DNA of 64,000 nucleotides, from assembly GCA_014236755.1 (NCBI GenBank), contig JACCKY010000016.1:1-64000 (forward strand), read 5' to 3'. The DNA comes from Candidatus Petromonas tenebris (GTDB taxonomy: Bacteria; Bacillota; Clostridia; Peptostreptococcales; Caminicellaceae). Shown in pieces: positions 26,544-34,961 of the stretch (within the stretch, counting starts at the first letter, position 1; each line of letters opens with the position of its first letter). The position numbers and the translations under genes were made by a program. The notes under the pieces are model-generated. The model had not been told where the DNA came from. It did no database searches and was given only the letters and a program-made list of their open reading frames with translations.

Positions 26544-27623
26544 ATGAAAAGTTATAAAATTGCAGTTATCCCTGGAGACGGGGTAGGAATCGAAGTAATG
26601 CAAGAAAGTACTAAGGTACTTGAAACTATATCTAATCTAACGGGAGATATAAACTTTAAGTTTGATAATTATGAATGGGGTTGTGAGTATTACACAAAGC
26701 ATGGAAGAATGATGGATGAAGATGGGCTTAAAAGACTTGAGCAATATGATGCTATATTATTAGGAGCAGTTGGTTTTCCTGGAGTTCCTGATCATGTTTC
26801 GCTAAGGGACCTTTTACTTAAAATAAGACAGGGCTTTAATCAATATATTAATCTAAGACCTGTAAAACTTTTACCTAATATTGATTGTCCCTTAAAGGAT
26901 AAAAAACCAGAAGACATTGATATGGTTTTTATCAGGGAAAATACAGAGGGAGAATATGCAGGAATAGGTGGAATACAAAGGGAAAACACAGAAGATGAGG
27001 TGGCTATTCAAACAAGTGTGTTTACAAGAAAAATAACTGAGAAAATAATGGATTATGCCTTTAATTTAGCCAGAGAAAGAAATAAGCTAAACAAGGTAAC
27101 TAGCGTTACAAAATCAAATGCCCTTAACTATAGTATGGTATTTTGGGATAAAGTATTTGAACAAAAGTCAAAACAGTATCCTGATATAGCTACTGAGTCC
27201 TTCCATGTAGATGCAACAGCAATGTATATGATCCAAAAGCCTGAAACCTTTGATGTTATTGTAACCTCTAATCTTTTCGGAGATATTTTAACAGATTTAG
27301 GTGCTGCATTACAGGGTGGTCTTGGTTTTGCAGCAGGTGCAAACATTAATCCTGAAAGAAAATATCCTTCAATGTTTGAACCTGTTCATGGTTCAGCACC
27401 TCTTCTGGCAGGAAAAGGTATAGCAAATCCCCTTGCTATGATATGGACAACAAAGATGATGCTTGATTTCCTAGGGCATAAGGATTTAGGAGACAATATA
27501 ATGAATGCAATAATTAAAACCTTAGAGAATAAAGTAAAATTAACACCAGATTTAGGGGGTAAGGGAACAACTTCTTTAGTAGGCGATGAAATTTGTAAGG
27601 CTTTAAAAATGCAATTGAGATAA
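26544..27623 (+). CDS. DmlA/TtuC-like decarboxylating dehydrogenase (D-malate/tartrate/3-alkylmalate)
   Basis: A 359-residue beta-decarboxylating dehydrogenase. It has YEWGCEYYTKHGRMM and GAVGFPGVPDHVSLRDLLL near 75 with IRQGFNQYINLRPV, features of the D-malate/tartrate dehydrogenase branch rather than LeuB or isocitrate dehydrogenase. RENTEGEYAG carries the substrate loop, SNLFGDILTDLG the metal aspartates, and EPVHGSAP the NAD site. Reaction: oxidation plus decarboxylation of a (2R)-3-substituted or plain malate to a 2-oxoacid. With the LeuCD-like pair it could turn methylmalate into 2-oxobutyrate or D-malate into pyruvate. RBS AGGAGGAG. Confidence 0.85.
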   Translation: MKSYKIAVIPGDGVGIEVMQESTKVLETISNLTGDINFKFDNYEWGCEYYTKHGRMMDEDGLKRLEQYDAILLGAVGFPGVPDHVSLRDLLLKIRQGFNQYINLRPVKLLPNIDCPLKDKKPEDIDMVFIRENTEGEYAGIGGIQRENTEDEVAIQTSVFTRKITEKIMDYAFNLARERNKLNKVTSVTKSNALNYSMVFWDKVFEQKSKQYPDIATESFHVDATAMYMIQKPETFDVIVTSNLFGDILTDLGAALQGGLGFAAGANINPERKYPSMFEPVHGSAPLLAGKGIANPLAMIWTTKMMLDFLGHKDLGDNIMNAIIKTLENKVKLTPDLGGKGTTSLVGDEICKALKMQLR

Positions 27624-27635
27624 AATCCACGAAAA

Positions 27636-27680
27636 AATGCTACTTTAAATCTTAAGATTTAAAGTAGCATTTTTTTTATA
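27636..27680 (+). terminator. Terminator after the MatC/leuCD-like operon
   Basis: AATGCTACTTTAAATCTT is followed directly by its perfect complement and then TTTTTTT: an 18-bp stem 12 nt after the stop. Confidence 0.95.
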
Positions 27681-27805
27681 CATGTTGTTAAAGGCCTTCC
27701 ATAAGGAATATAATTAAAGTGAAATAATCAACAATATTTACCAAGTATCAGTAGCTTATTCTGGAGAAAGATTCTAGAATAAATAAAAAAACAGGGGGTT
27801 TATTT

Positions 27806-28774
27806 ATGTTTAAACCAAAAGTGTTGTTGGTAGCACTACTTATTTTTACACTTGTTTTTGGAACAGTTGCTTGTACGATTACTACTAATGAGCAACCTGT
27901 TGAAGAACCGGATCAAAAGGAAGCTCAGGATAAGCCAGCTGCAGAAGACAAGGATCAACCAGCTAAAGAAAATGAAGATTCTGCTGGATATGCCCACCCG
28001 GAAAGTTTAGTTTCACCTAAGCAGCTGAAAAAAATGATTGAGGAAGGTCAAGTAAAGGTAGTTTATTTTAGGGACGCTAAGCTGCCTGGTGGATACATAC
28101 CTGGAGCTGTAAAAATAGCTAGAGGGGATATAGCTACAGAGATAGATGGTGTAAAGGGAATGATTGCACCTAAGGAACAGATAGAAAAGGTCCTTGGTCA
28201 AGCAGGTATTTCTAACGAAGATACGATTGTAATCTATGATGATGACAATGAACTATGGGCTGCACGTTTATGGTGGGTAATGAAGGTTTATGGACATGAA
28301 GATGTAAGGTTATTAAACGGAGGCTTAGGAGCTTGGAAAGCAGTAGGATTTGATACTGAAATGGCGGCAGCTGAGCCTAAAGCAGTAACATATACTGCAA
28401 AGGAAGCAAATAAAGATTTGATTGCAGATTTAGAACTAGTTAAGAAAAGCTATGATAGAGAAAGTCTAGTGGTATTAGACACCCGTTCAGAAAAGGAATG
28501 GAATGACGGACACATTCCGGGAGCAGTTTGGATTGAGTGGACTCAGGCACTGAATGAAGACGGAACATATAAGAGTGTCGAAGAACTTAAAGAACTTTAT
28601 AAGGGCAAAGGAATAACTGCTGATAAAGAAGCAATTATACCACACTGCAAGAGTGCAGTAAGGGCTGCCCATACAATGTTTGCTTTAACTGAATTATTGG
28701 GTTATGATAACGTAAGAAACTATGATGGTTCATGGCTTGAATATTCACAAAGTGGTGAGCCCATAGAAAAATAA
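27806..28774 (+). CDS. Lipoprotein sulfurtransferase with two rhodanese domains
   Basis: A 322-residue thiosulfate/mercaptopyruvate sulfurtransferase-type protein anchored outside the cell. The signal peptide ends in lipobox GTVAC, and an acidic, Pro/Glu-rich linker to about residue 65 follows. The first rhodanese domain has Asp-rich YDDDNELWAA where a catalytic Cys would be and is probably inactive. The second has the loop HCKSAVRAAH near 283 with the catalytic Cys. Its length and duplicated-domain layout are typical. It resembles the lipoprotein at 40720. It probably handles sulfane sulfur at the cell surface, near the YeeE/TusA genes at 30.3 kb. Confidence 0.88.
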   Translation: MFKPKVLLVALLIFTLVFGTVACTITTNEQPVEEPDQKEAQDKPAAEDKDQPAKENEDSAGYAHPESLVSPKQLKKMIEEGQVKVVYFRDAKLPGGYIPGAVKIARGDIATEIDGVKGMIAPKEQIEKVLGQAGISNEDTIVIYDDDNELWAARLWWVMKVYGHEDVRLLNGGLGAWKAVGFDTEMAAAEPKAVTYTAKEANKDLIADLELVKKSYDRESLVVLDTRSEKEWNDGHIPGAVWIEWTQALNEDGTYKSVEELKELYKGKGITADKEAIIPHCKSAVRAAHTMFALTELLGYDNVRNYDGSWLEYSQSGEPIEK

Positions 28775-28788
28775 AGACATATATGAGA

Positions 28789-28823
28789 GGCCAGGGTTTA
28801 AAACCTGGCCTTGTTTCTTTTTT
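28789..28823 (+). terminator. Terminator after the rhodanese gene (possibly bidirectional)
   Basis: GGCCAGGGTTT pairs with AAACCTGGCC, followed by TTGTTTCTTTTTT. It ends at the 3' end of the convergent small gene. Confidence 0.9.
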
Positions 28824-29061
28824 AATGCATTCTCTTACGTGCGACTAAATGATACTGATTATCTTCATGTCCTCCCTTTGGCAGAACTTCAAACCCATTG
28901 TTCTCTAATATCTTTAGTATATGCTTGGATTTTTCAGCATCATTTCCTTCCATAGTGATGATTAGCTCTTCGTCTTTACCAACAGATTTTATTATATCCA
29001 TAAGTCTAGCGTTTCCATCTGTCTCCAATTCCATATTATAGTTTATATAATGGTCTGACAT
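28822..29061 (-). CDS. Small conserved-looking protein, TusA-like half-domain
   Basis: 79 residues with RBS GGAGG upstream on the minus strand. The pattern of a helix, strand LIITMEG, helix (KSKHILKILENNGFEV) and terminal strand YHLVARKR resembles the second half of TusA/SirA-like proteins, but the sulfur-carrying CPxP motif is absent. The fold assignment is an inference from pattern only. Convergent with the rhodanese gene, in a sulfur-rich neighbourhood. I do not recognise a named family. Confidence 0.55.
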   Translation of the reverse strand: MSDHYINYNMELETDGNARLMDIIKSVGKDEELIITMEGNDAEKSKHILKILENNGFEVLPKGGHEDNQYHLVARKRMH

Positions 29062-29163
29062 ACTTGACCTCCTTAATTGTTTTTCTCTTTATTATTTTTT
29101 GTAGCATTGACAATATTATTCTTGAAGTTATAAATTAAACTGAAACTAATGATATAATTAAAA

Positions 29164-29227
29164 TAACCTCTTGTGCTAGTTAATCTAACAGTATAGTTTT
29201 AAATATCCTTCAATGTTTCCTCTGATA
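29164..29227. repeat. Fold-back repeat family 1, truncated copy
   Basis: It matches the first 64 bp of the 26345 copy (TAACCTCTTGTGCTAGTTA through TTCAATGTTTCCTCTGA) and then stops abruptly; the second half of the palindrome is missing. It sits between two minus-strand genes. Confidence 0.8.
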
Positions 29228-29240
29228 AGTTGATGATAAT

Positions 29241-29280
29241 AAAACTGCCTAGATAGTTTATAAGCTATCTAGGCAGTTTT
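29241..29280. terminator. Hairpin terminator of the nucleoside hydrolase gene
   Basis: AAAACTGCCTAGATAG (29241-29256) and its exact complement (29265-29280) form a 16-bp stem. On the minus strand the gene's stop codon lies inside the stem. The tail is weak. Confidence 0.7.
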
Positions 29281-30146
29281 ACATTTCCCCATGCATCAAA
29301 AATGATATCATTAAATTTATCTACATCTTTAATTTTTGTAGGAATATTTACAGCATAATAGTCAGATGCAGAATCATCTATTTTCAAATATCCTGTTTTG
29401 AGATCTTCAGGAGTTGAAACAACTTTTCTAAAGTTTTCGTCAAATAGCTCTGGATGTGTTATATAAACTGCTGCAACAATATCCCAGTTGTAAAATCCTT
29501 TTATACCGAACTCCTTCATTACAAATTCAAACCAATCAATGGTCTTTTCTTTTATATACTCATATATTTTCATGGAATTGTTTTCCATTAGTCTTTTATA
29601 TTCATTTTCACCGAAAAGTGCCTGAAGACAGATATGGCCTGTTAACACGGTAACTTTACTATCAGAGCTTAAAACCTTGTAGGAGGCCTCTGGATCGCAG
29701 GAAAAATTCAGTTCATCCAGATTTTTACCATTAATGATTAAAGGCTCCGTTATACCTCCCATCAGTACTATTTCATTTAGGTTCCTAAAGAAAGTATTAT
29801 CTAGTTCATAGGCTCCTAGAAGGTTAGTCAAAGACCCTGTTGCTAGGAGAGTTATCTCTCCCGGGGATTTTTGAACCATTTCAGCTAAATACTCAGCAGC
29901 CGCACTCTTCCTATCCATTTTTGAAGGGGCTCCCTTATAAAGAGGGATATTCTTAATACCTAGTTTATCAAACATTTCACAAGTATTGTTATGTACTACG
30001 TCAATGGTGCTGTTGCCAAAGGTGGTGGTAACTCCCAAAAGATCAATATCTCTTCTTCCTAATAAATATAATAGGGTAAGCCCATCATCTACATCTTTAT
30101 TTTTTACGCCCATAGTATTATCACAATCAAAAATTACTTTATGCAT
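29265..30146 (-). CDS. Nucleoside hydrolase (inosine/uridine-preferring family)
   Basis: 293 residues. Hydrolyses the N-glycosidic bond of ribonucleosides to base plus ribose. The metal-binding N-terminus FDCDNTMGVKNKDVDDGLTL has the family aspartates; LLATGSLTNL near 100, LMGG and the NFSCDPEA segment near 170 also match. Minus-strand start at 30146 with the site AGGTAGGTAGAT. No purine or pyrimidine genes are adjacent. It stands alone between repeats and the YeeE genes. Confidence 0.9.
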   Translation of the reverse strand: MHKVIFDCDNTMGVKNKDVDDGLTLLYLLGRRDIDLLGVTTTFGNSTIDVVHNNTCEMFDKLGIKNIPLYKGAPSKMDRKSAAAEYLAEMVQKSPGEITLLATGSLTNLLGAYELDNTFFRNLNEIVLMGGITEPLIINGKNLDELNFSCDPEASYKVLSSDSKVTVLTGHICLQALFGENEYKRLMENNSMKIYEYIKEKTIDWFEFVMKEFGIKGFYNWDIVAAVYITHPELFDENFRKVVSTPEDLKTGYLKIDDSASDYYAVNIPTKIKDVDKFNDIIFDAWGNVKLPR

Positions 30147-30352
30147 ATTACTTATCTACCTACCTTTGTTATTTTTATCCTTTTCATTTTACCATAGAAG
30201 CTGATAAAATATAAAGTATAAAGTTATATAATATATAGTTATCCAACATAATTATCCTATATATTAATAAGACCTATTATAAAGATATAATATAATTGAC
30301 GGTTTGTTTAATATTTAACATTAATCGAAACGTCCTTAAAGGAGTGTACAAA

Positions 30353-31048
30353 TTGACTTCAGGTAGAATAGAGGAACTAAAAAAGAGGCGACAAAGAGAG
30401 TTTAAAAGGAAAAAAAATCAGATTAAATACGCCGTTTTCTGTATAATTGTTGCAATAATAATATATGCTTTTTTCTTAATTCATAATGTTAACTACAGTA
30501 TATTGTGGCTAATAGGACTTTTGCTGGGATTTGTACTTCAAAGGTCTAGGTTTTGCTTCACGGCGAGCTTTAGAGATCCCATAATGGTAGGCAGTACCTC
30601 CCTGTTTAAGGCTGTAGTCGTAGCTTTTATGATATCTACTGTTGGATTTGCAATTGTTCAATATAACTTTATCCAAGGAGTACAAAATATTAGTTTGAAT
30701 GATATTCCCGGACAGATTCACCCCGTAGGAATCCATACGGCTCTTGGAGCCATACTCTTTGGAATAGGCATGGTAGTTTCAGGAGGATGTGCAAGTGGTA
30801 CCCTTATGAGGATTGGAGAGGGATTTTTACTACAAATAGTGGTCTTGATAGGATTTATAGTAGGAGTGCTTATGGGAGCCAGACATTTTGAATTTTGGGA
30901 TAAATTTATTATTTCGCAGGCTTCCACCGTATATATTCCAAATTATACTGGACTTCCAATGGCAACAATCATCCAAGTAGTTGTATTAATATTACTTTAT
31001 TTACTGGCTGACTGGTACGATAAAAAGAATAGCATGATGTCAATGTAA
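30353..31048 (+). CDS. YeeE/YedE-family sulfur transporter, first half
   Basis: An integral membrane protein of about 231 residues with five to six helices and the YeeE signatures RSRFCFTASFRD near 62 and VSGGCASGTLMRIGEG near 144. The conserved cysteines are those thought to guide thiosulfate through the TsuA pore. The TTG at 30353 follows AAAGGAGTG; the track-length frame from 30296 has no site. Followed by a TusA-like gene and a second YeeE half. Role: uptake of thiosulfate or another sulfur/selenium oxyanion. Confidence 0.85.
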   Translation: MTSGRIEELKKRRQREFKRKKNQIKYAVFCIIVAIIIYAFFLIHNVNYSILWLIGLLLGFVLQRSRFCFTASFRDPIMVGSTSLFKAVVVAFMISTVGFAIVQYNFIQGVQNISLNDIPGQIHPVGIHTALGAILFGIGMVVSGGCASGTLMRIGEGFLLQIVVLIGFIVGVLMGARHFEFWDKFIISQASTVYIPNYTGLPMATIIQVVVLILLYLLADWYDKKNSMMSM

Positions 31049-31063
31049 TCAGAGGTGAACTAA

Positions 31064-31291
31064 ATGAAAGAAGTAAGAATTGACTGTATGTACGAAACAT
31101 GTCCTATCCCTTTGCTTAAGGCTCTGAAAGAGCTAAAGAAGATGGAAATAGGAGATATTTTGATAATGGAGACTGATCACAGTTGCTCTATAACCAATGT
31201 TATAGACTGGGCTAAAAAACAGGGGCATAATGTGGACTACGTAGAAATAAGTGAAGGAGAATGGGAAATATATATAGAAAAGATGAGATAA
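31064..31291 (+). CDS. TusA-like sulfur carrier
   Basis: 75 residues. TCPIPLLKALKEL contains the CPxP sulfur-accepting cysteine at about residue 13, and the protein ends with the typical two strands. TusA-family proteins carry persulfide from a donor to an acceptor. Set between two YeeE halves it matches TsuB/YeeD, the partner that receives thiosulfate sulfur as it enters. It starts 15 nt after the first YeeE gene and ends 11 nt before the second. Confidence 0.92.
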   Translation: MKEVRIDCMYETCPIPLLKALKELKKMEIGDILIMETDHSCSITNVIDWAKKQGHNVDYVEISEGEWEIYIEKMR

Positions 31292-31302
31292 AGGAGGCAA
31301 GT

Positions 31303-31821
31303 ATGCAAATATATCAAAAGCTTTTTAAAAAACCTTGGCCCTACTTGATGGGTGGAGCATTATTAGCAATATTAAATATAATATTATTTGCTTCTACAGG
31401 AGAACCGTGGAAGATAACGTCGGGTTTTTTGTACTGGGGTGCTGCAATACTAGAATTTTTTGGTATGGACCCTGGAAAGTGGTATTACTTTAGTGTTTAT
31501 AATAACGGATTAGACTCTGGAGAGACTTTTTTGAATAATTATTATTCTGTCATAAATCTGGCAGTTATTATGGGAGCTTTAATAGCTGCACTTCTTGCCT
31601 CGGAATTCAAGTGGAAAAAAATAAAAAATAAAAGACAGTTATTTTTTGGATTATTAGGTGGTATATTGATGGGATACGGTACCAGGTTAAGTTTTGGGTG
31701 CAATATTGGTTCATACTTTAGTGCAATACCATCCTTTTCTTTACATGGTTGGGTTTTTGGTATCTTTATGTTTATAGGAGCATGGATAGGTTCAAAAGTA
31801 TTGTTTAGGTATTTACTCTAA
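31303..31821 (+). CDS. YeeE/YedE-family sulfur transporter, second half
   Basis: A 172-residue membrane protein with about five hydrophobic segments and the C-terminal YeeE motif GYGTRLSFGCNIGSYFSAI near 131, which has the conserved Cys. The ATG at 31303 follows AAAGGAGG. Whole YeeE proteins have about 350-400 residues with both motifs in one chain; here they are divided over two genes that flank tusA, so a heteromeric pore is likely. Confidence 0.85.
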   Translation: MQIYQKLFKKPWPYLMGGALLAILNIILFASTGEPWKITSGFLYWGAAILEFFGMDPGKWYYFSVYNNGLDSGETFLNNYYSVINLAVIMGALIAALLASEFKWKKIKNKRQLFFGLLGGILMGYGTRLSFGCNIGSYFSAIPSFSLHGWVFGIFMFIGAWIGSKVLFRYLL

Positions 31822-31826
31822 TTGGC

Positions 31827-31990
31827 TTTGCTAGTTTCTGATAGTAGCAGCTTATAAGAATCTGCTTTAGACTCTGGTAAGGGGAGGCTTTCCTTTACAA
31901 CTAAAACATTAAGAGAAAAAAATAGCCCCTCAAAGTTGCCTCAGCAGAAACCTTATAGTCAGCTTAGGCATCTTGGAATACGGTAGCAAG
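31827..31990. repeat. Fold-back element, third type, single copy
   Basis: A 164-bp imperfect palindrome: TTTGCTA at the left end and TAGCAAG at the right, CTTATAAG..TCTGCTTTAG facing CAGCAGAAACCTTATAG, and AAGGGGAGGCT facing AGCCCCTC. The architecture is like families 1 and 2, but the sequence is unrelated. It lies between the YeeE and ABC genes. Confidence 0.6.
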
Positions 31991-32025
31991 ATAATTAACA
32001 CAAGAGGGCATTTTAGATATTAAGG

Positions 32026-32407
32026 GTGAATAAGAAATTGTATAAAAAAATTAAGCCTTATGTAATGCTTTTGCCGGTAATGGCTGTGATTTTAGGAATA
32101 CTTGCATCGGGACTGCCTATGGGGTTTCTCCAAAGCTAATGTGATATTTCCTCTAATTATGCCATTGGTTGCTTCTTCGTTTATAATCATATTTGCCTTT
32201 TCCTTTGGAGCCTTTGAAGTGCCTTATTTGTTGGGACCGACAAGTCCTAAGACTCTACCAGTAAAGGCATATATTGAATACACTAATCCCGATCTAACCC
32301 ATAGACCCTATACTATGGTTATAAATATGATTTTGACCTTCTATTCATTGATCTTAGTGTGGCTTTACAGTAAGACCTTTAAACTAATATCAAAATATAA
32401 AAGTTAA
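32026..32407 (+). pseudogene. ABC transporter permease with the central part deleted
   Basis: The N-terminal piece (32026-32139) reads KIKPYVMLLPVMAVILG and then ends at a stop. The C-terminal piece, in another frame from about 32120, begins KANVIFPLIMPLVASS and includes FAFSFGAFEVPYLLGP and the last membrane helix. These are the first and last parts of a PotB/ThiP-type permease of about 280 residues; some 150 residues between them, including most helices, are missing. Followed 19 nt later by the second permease, so it once formed a permease pair. Not functional as read. Confidence 0.78.
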
Positions 32408-32426
32408 AGGATACGGGTGTAATCAC

Positions 32427-33233
32427 ATGGAAAAAAGAAATCTTATATTTAAAATCATTATGAATATTTTAATATTTTTTCTAATAGCGCCATTAATAAT
32501 TTTAGCAATATGGAGCTTTTCTAAGATATGGCCTTGGCCCGATTTATTTCCAAAAAGTTTTGGAATCAGAGGATTCAAGTATATATTTAATCCTTCAAAT
32601 AAGTCTTTGAAGATACTGATGTTTAGCGTATGGCTATCTACTGTGGTTACAGTTATAACACTTCTTATAAGCATACCAGCGGCAAAAGCCTTGGGAGTTT
32701 ATAACTTCAAGGGAAAGAGAGTGTTTAAGATCCTAGTCCTTGCTCCCATAATTGTACCTCCCGTAGTTGTGGCAATGGGAATCCATGTGGCTTTTATAAG
32801 AATGGGACTTGCAAATACTTTTGTAGGAGTTGTACTGGTTCATCTTATCCCTTGTATTCCATATGGAGTCAGGATATTAACGAACGTTTTTGAAATCCTG
32901 GGAGAATCAATGGAGATTCAGGCAAGGGTTCTAGGAGCAAATCCCTTTCAAGCTTTTATACACATTACCTTGCCCCTACTTGCACCAGGGCTTTTGTCAG
33001 CAGGAAGTATGGTATTTATTGTTTCCTTTAGCCAATATTTTTTAACCTTTTTAATAGGCGGAGGAAAGATAGTTACCTTCTCAATGTTGATGTTTCCCTT
33101 TATTAAAAGTGGAGATAGAATGATGGCTTCAGTTTATAGTAGCATATTTATATTGACTACATTGACTGTACTCTTAGTTATGGAAAAGATGGTAAAATCC
33201 TACTATAAGGGAGAAAATTATTTTTACCTTTAA
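32427..33233 (+). CDS. ABC transporter permease (PotC/ThiP type)
   Basis: 268 residues with six predicted helices and the ABC-contact loop GANPFQAFIHITLPLLAPG near 172. It belongs to the binding-protein-dependent permeases that move polyamines, thiamine, iron or phosphonate-like solutes. Its normal partner upstream is broken, and no solute-binding protein is present in the window, so the importer is probably not active as it stands unless it works as a homodimer. Confidence 0.85.
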   Translation: MEKRNLIFKIIMNILIFFLIAPLIILAIWSFSKIWPWPDLFPKSFGIRGFKYIFNPSNKSLKILMFSVWLSTVVTVITLLISIPAAKALGVYNFKGKRVFKILVLAPIIVPPVVVAMGIHVAFIRMGLANTFVGVVLVHLIPCIPYGVRILTNVFEILGESMEIQARVLGANPFQAFIHITLPLLAPGLLSAGSMVFIVSFSQYFLTFLIGGGKIVTFSMLMFPFIKSGDRMMASVYSSIFILTTLTVLLVMEKMVKSYYKGENYFYL

Positions 33234-33250
33234 TTTAAGGAGAATGCAAA

Positions 33251-34282
33251 ATGTCCCAAATCCAACTAAAAAACATATCTAAACACTTTGAAGGCAAACA
33301 AGTTTTAAAAGACATAAATCTGTTTGTAAAAGAGGGAGAAATGGTTTCTCTACTAGGTCCGTCGGGATGCGGAAAAACTACAACCTTGAAGATTTTAGCA
33401 GGACTTATAGAGCCTGACTGCGGAGATATACTGATAAATGGAGACTCTGTATTAAATATACCAGTAGAAAGAAGGGGAGTAGTAATCGTCTTTCAGGATT
33501 ATCTTTTGTTTCCCCATATGACAGTTGAGGAAAATGTTGCCTTCGGTCTGAAAATGGCTAAAGTCAAAAAGTCTAAGAGAATAAAAAGAGTAAGAGACAT
33601 GATAGATCTAGTTCAGCTAAATGGACATGAGAAAAAATATCCAAGAGAGCTTTCGGGAGGTCAAAGACAGAGAGTTGCCATAGCAAGGGCACTGGCCATA
33701 GAGCCTAGAGTGTTGCTTCTGGATGAGCCCTTTTCCAACTTGGATACAAGACTGAGGGAGACTATGAGAGAATTCGTATGCCAAATACAAAAAAAACTGG
33801 GGATAACAACTATATTGGTCACCCATGACAAAGAAGAAGCCCTTATGACCTCCGATCAAGTTGCTATTATGCTTGGAGGGGAGATAAAACAGTTTGGAAG
33901 CCCTGCTGAGATATACGAACGTCCTGTTTCTACTATAGTTGCCGACTTTTTTGGAGAGAAAAATTATATAAAGGGAGAAATAAAGGATAGATTTTTCATA
34001 TGTGATGTAGGAAAATTTAAAACCGATTTTAATGGATTTTCAAAGGTTAAGGCTATGGTAAGGCCTGAGGAAATAGAAATATCTGCTAGAGATGGCGAGA
34101 ATGGTATACTGGGAATAATAAAGTCAAAAACATATGCAGGAGAGAGGGTTTATTATACTATTAAAACGGGTAACATGGAGTGGAAGTGTATACTTAGCTC
34201 CCAAAAGACGTTTAATGTGGATGAAAAGGTCTTTATTAAGATAGATTTTAATAAGGTAGTATTTTTTAAAGACGAGGAGTAG
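33251..34282 (+). CDS. ABC transporter ATPase (PotA/FbpC type)
   Basis: 343 residues. Walker A GPSGCGKTTT near 37, Q-loop FQDYLLFPHMT, signature LSGGQRQRVAIARA near 135, Walker B LLLDEPFSNLD, switch His in VTHDKEEA, and a C-terminal TOBE-type domain from about 245. It energises import with the permease 17 nt upstream. The C-terminal domain is typical of the polyamine/iron/sugar importer group, and no specific substrate is readable. Confidence 0.9.
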   Translation: MSQIQLKNISKHFEGKQVLKDINLFVKEGEMVSLLGPSGCGKTTTLKILAGLIEPDCGDILINGDSVLNIPVERRGVVIVFQDYLLFPHMTVEENVAFGLKMAKVKKSKRIKRVRDMIDLVQLNGHEKKYPRELSGGQRQRVAIARALAIEPRVLLLDEPFSNLDTRLRETMREFVCQIQKKLGITTILVTHDKEEALMTSDQVAIMLGGEIKQFGSPAEIYERPVSTIVADFFGEKNYIKGEIKDRFFICDVGKFKTDFNGFSKVKAMVRPEEIEISARDGENGILGIIKSKTYAGERVYYTIKTGNMEWKCILSSQKTFNVDEKVFIKIDFNKVVFFKDEE

Positions 34283-34286
34283 AATA

Positions 34287-34961
34287 ATGGTATCCATTAT
34301 AATTCCAGTATTAAATGAAGAAAAAAAGATAAAAGGTCTATTGGAACAGGTCGACACCTTACAGGGAGATAAGGAAATCATAGTAGTGGACGGTGGAAGT
34401 GAGGATCAAACTGTGGATATAGCATCAAAATATGCTAAAGTTATCCACAGTAAAAAGGGCAGAGCTAAACAGATGAATCGAGGAGCAGAAGAAGCAAAGG
34501 GGGAAATACTCTGGTTTGTTCATTCTGATTCCATACTAAACATTGATTCCTTAAAAAACATTGAGATGGCTATAAGCCAGGGATATATAGGTGGAGGGAT
34601 GTCCCTGTATTTTTATGATTATGATACCTTATTTATGAGGTTTGTATCTAAAACATCAAACCTTAGGGCGAAGTATTTGGGATTATATTTCGGCGACCAG
34701 GGTATCTTTGTTAAAAAGGATATATTTTTCAAATTGGGTGGATACCCCGACATAGAACTGATGGAGGACTGGGAGCTATCGAAAAAGCTAACTAAAATCG
34801 GAAAGATGAAGATGCTGAAAACTAAAATTGGAACATCGGCAAGAAGATTTAAGGAGTGGGGGCAACTCAAGACCCTTTTATTTATGCATAAAATAAAGAT
34901 TTTGTATATGCTGGGAGTACCTCCTTCGAAGCTGAAGGAATTATATAGGGAGGTGAGATAA
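34287..34961 (+). CDS. GT2-fold transferase, rSAM/selenodomain-associated type 2
   Basis: 224 residues. N-terminal SIIIPVLNEEKKI and VVDGGSEDQTVD are the nucleotide-sugar-binding start of a family 2 glycosyltransferase; LWFVHSDS gives the DxD-like position and GDQGIFVKKDIF is the signature of the TIGR04283-type group. It starts 4 nt after the ATPase gene and overlaps the next transferase by 1 nt. Proteins of this pair have been linked by co-occurrence to selenium- or arsenic-sugar chemistry; the reaction here is unknown. Confidence 0.82.
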   Translation: MVSIIIPVLNEEKKIKGLLEQVDTLQGDKEIIVVDGGSEDQTVDIASKYAKVIHSKKGRAKQMNRGAEEAKGEILWFVHSDSILNIDSLKNIEMAISQGYIGGGMSLYFYDYDTLFMRFVSKTSNLRAKYLGLYFGDQGIFVKKDIFFKLGGYPDIELMEDWELSKKLTKIGKMKMLKTKIGTSARRFKEWGQLKTLLFMHKIKILYMLGVPPSKLKELYREVR

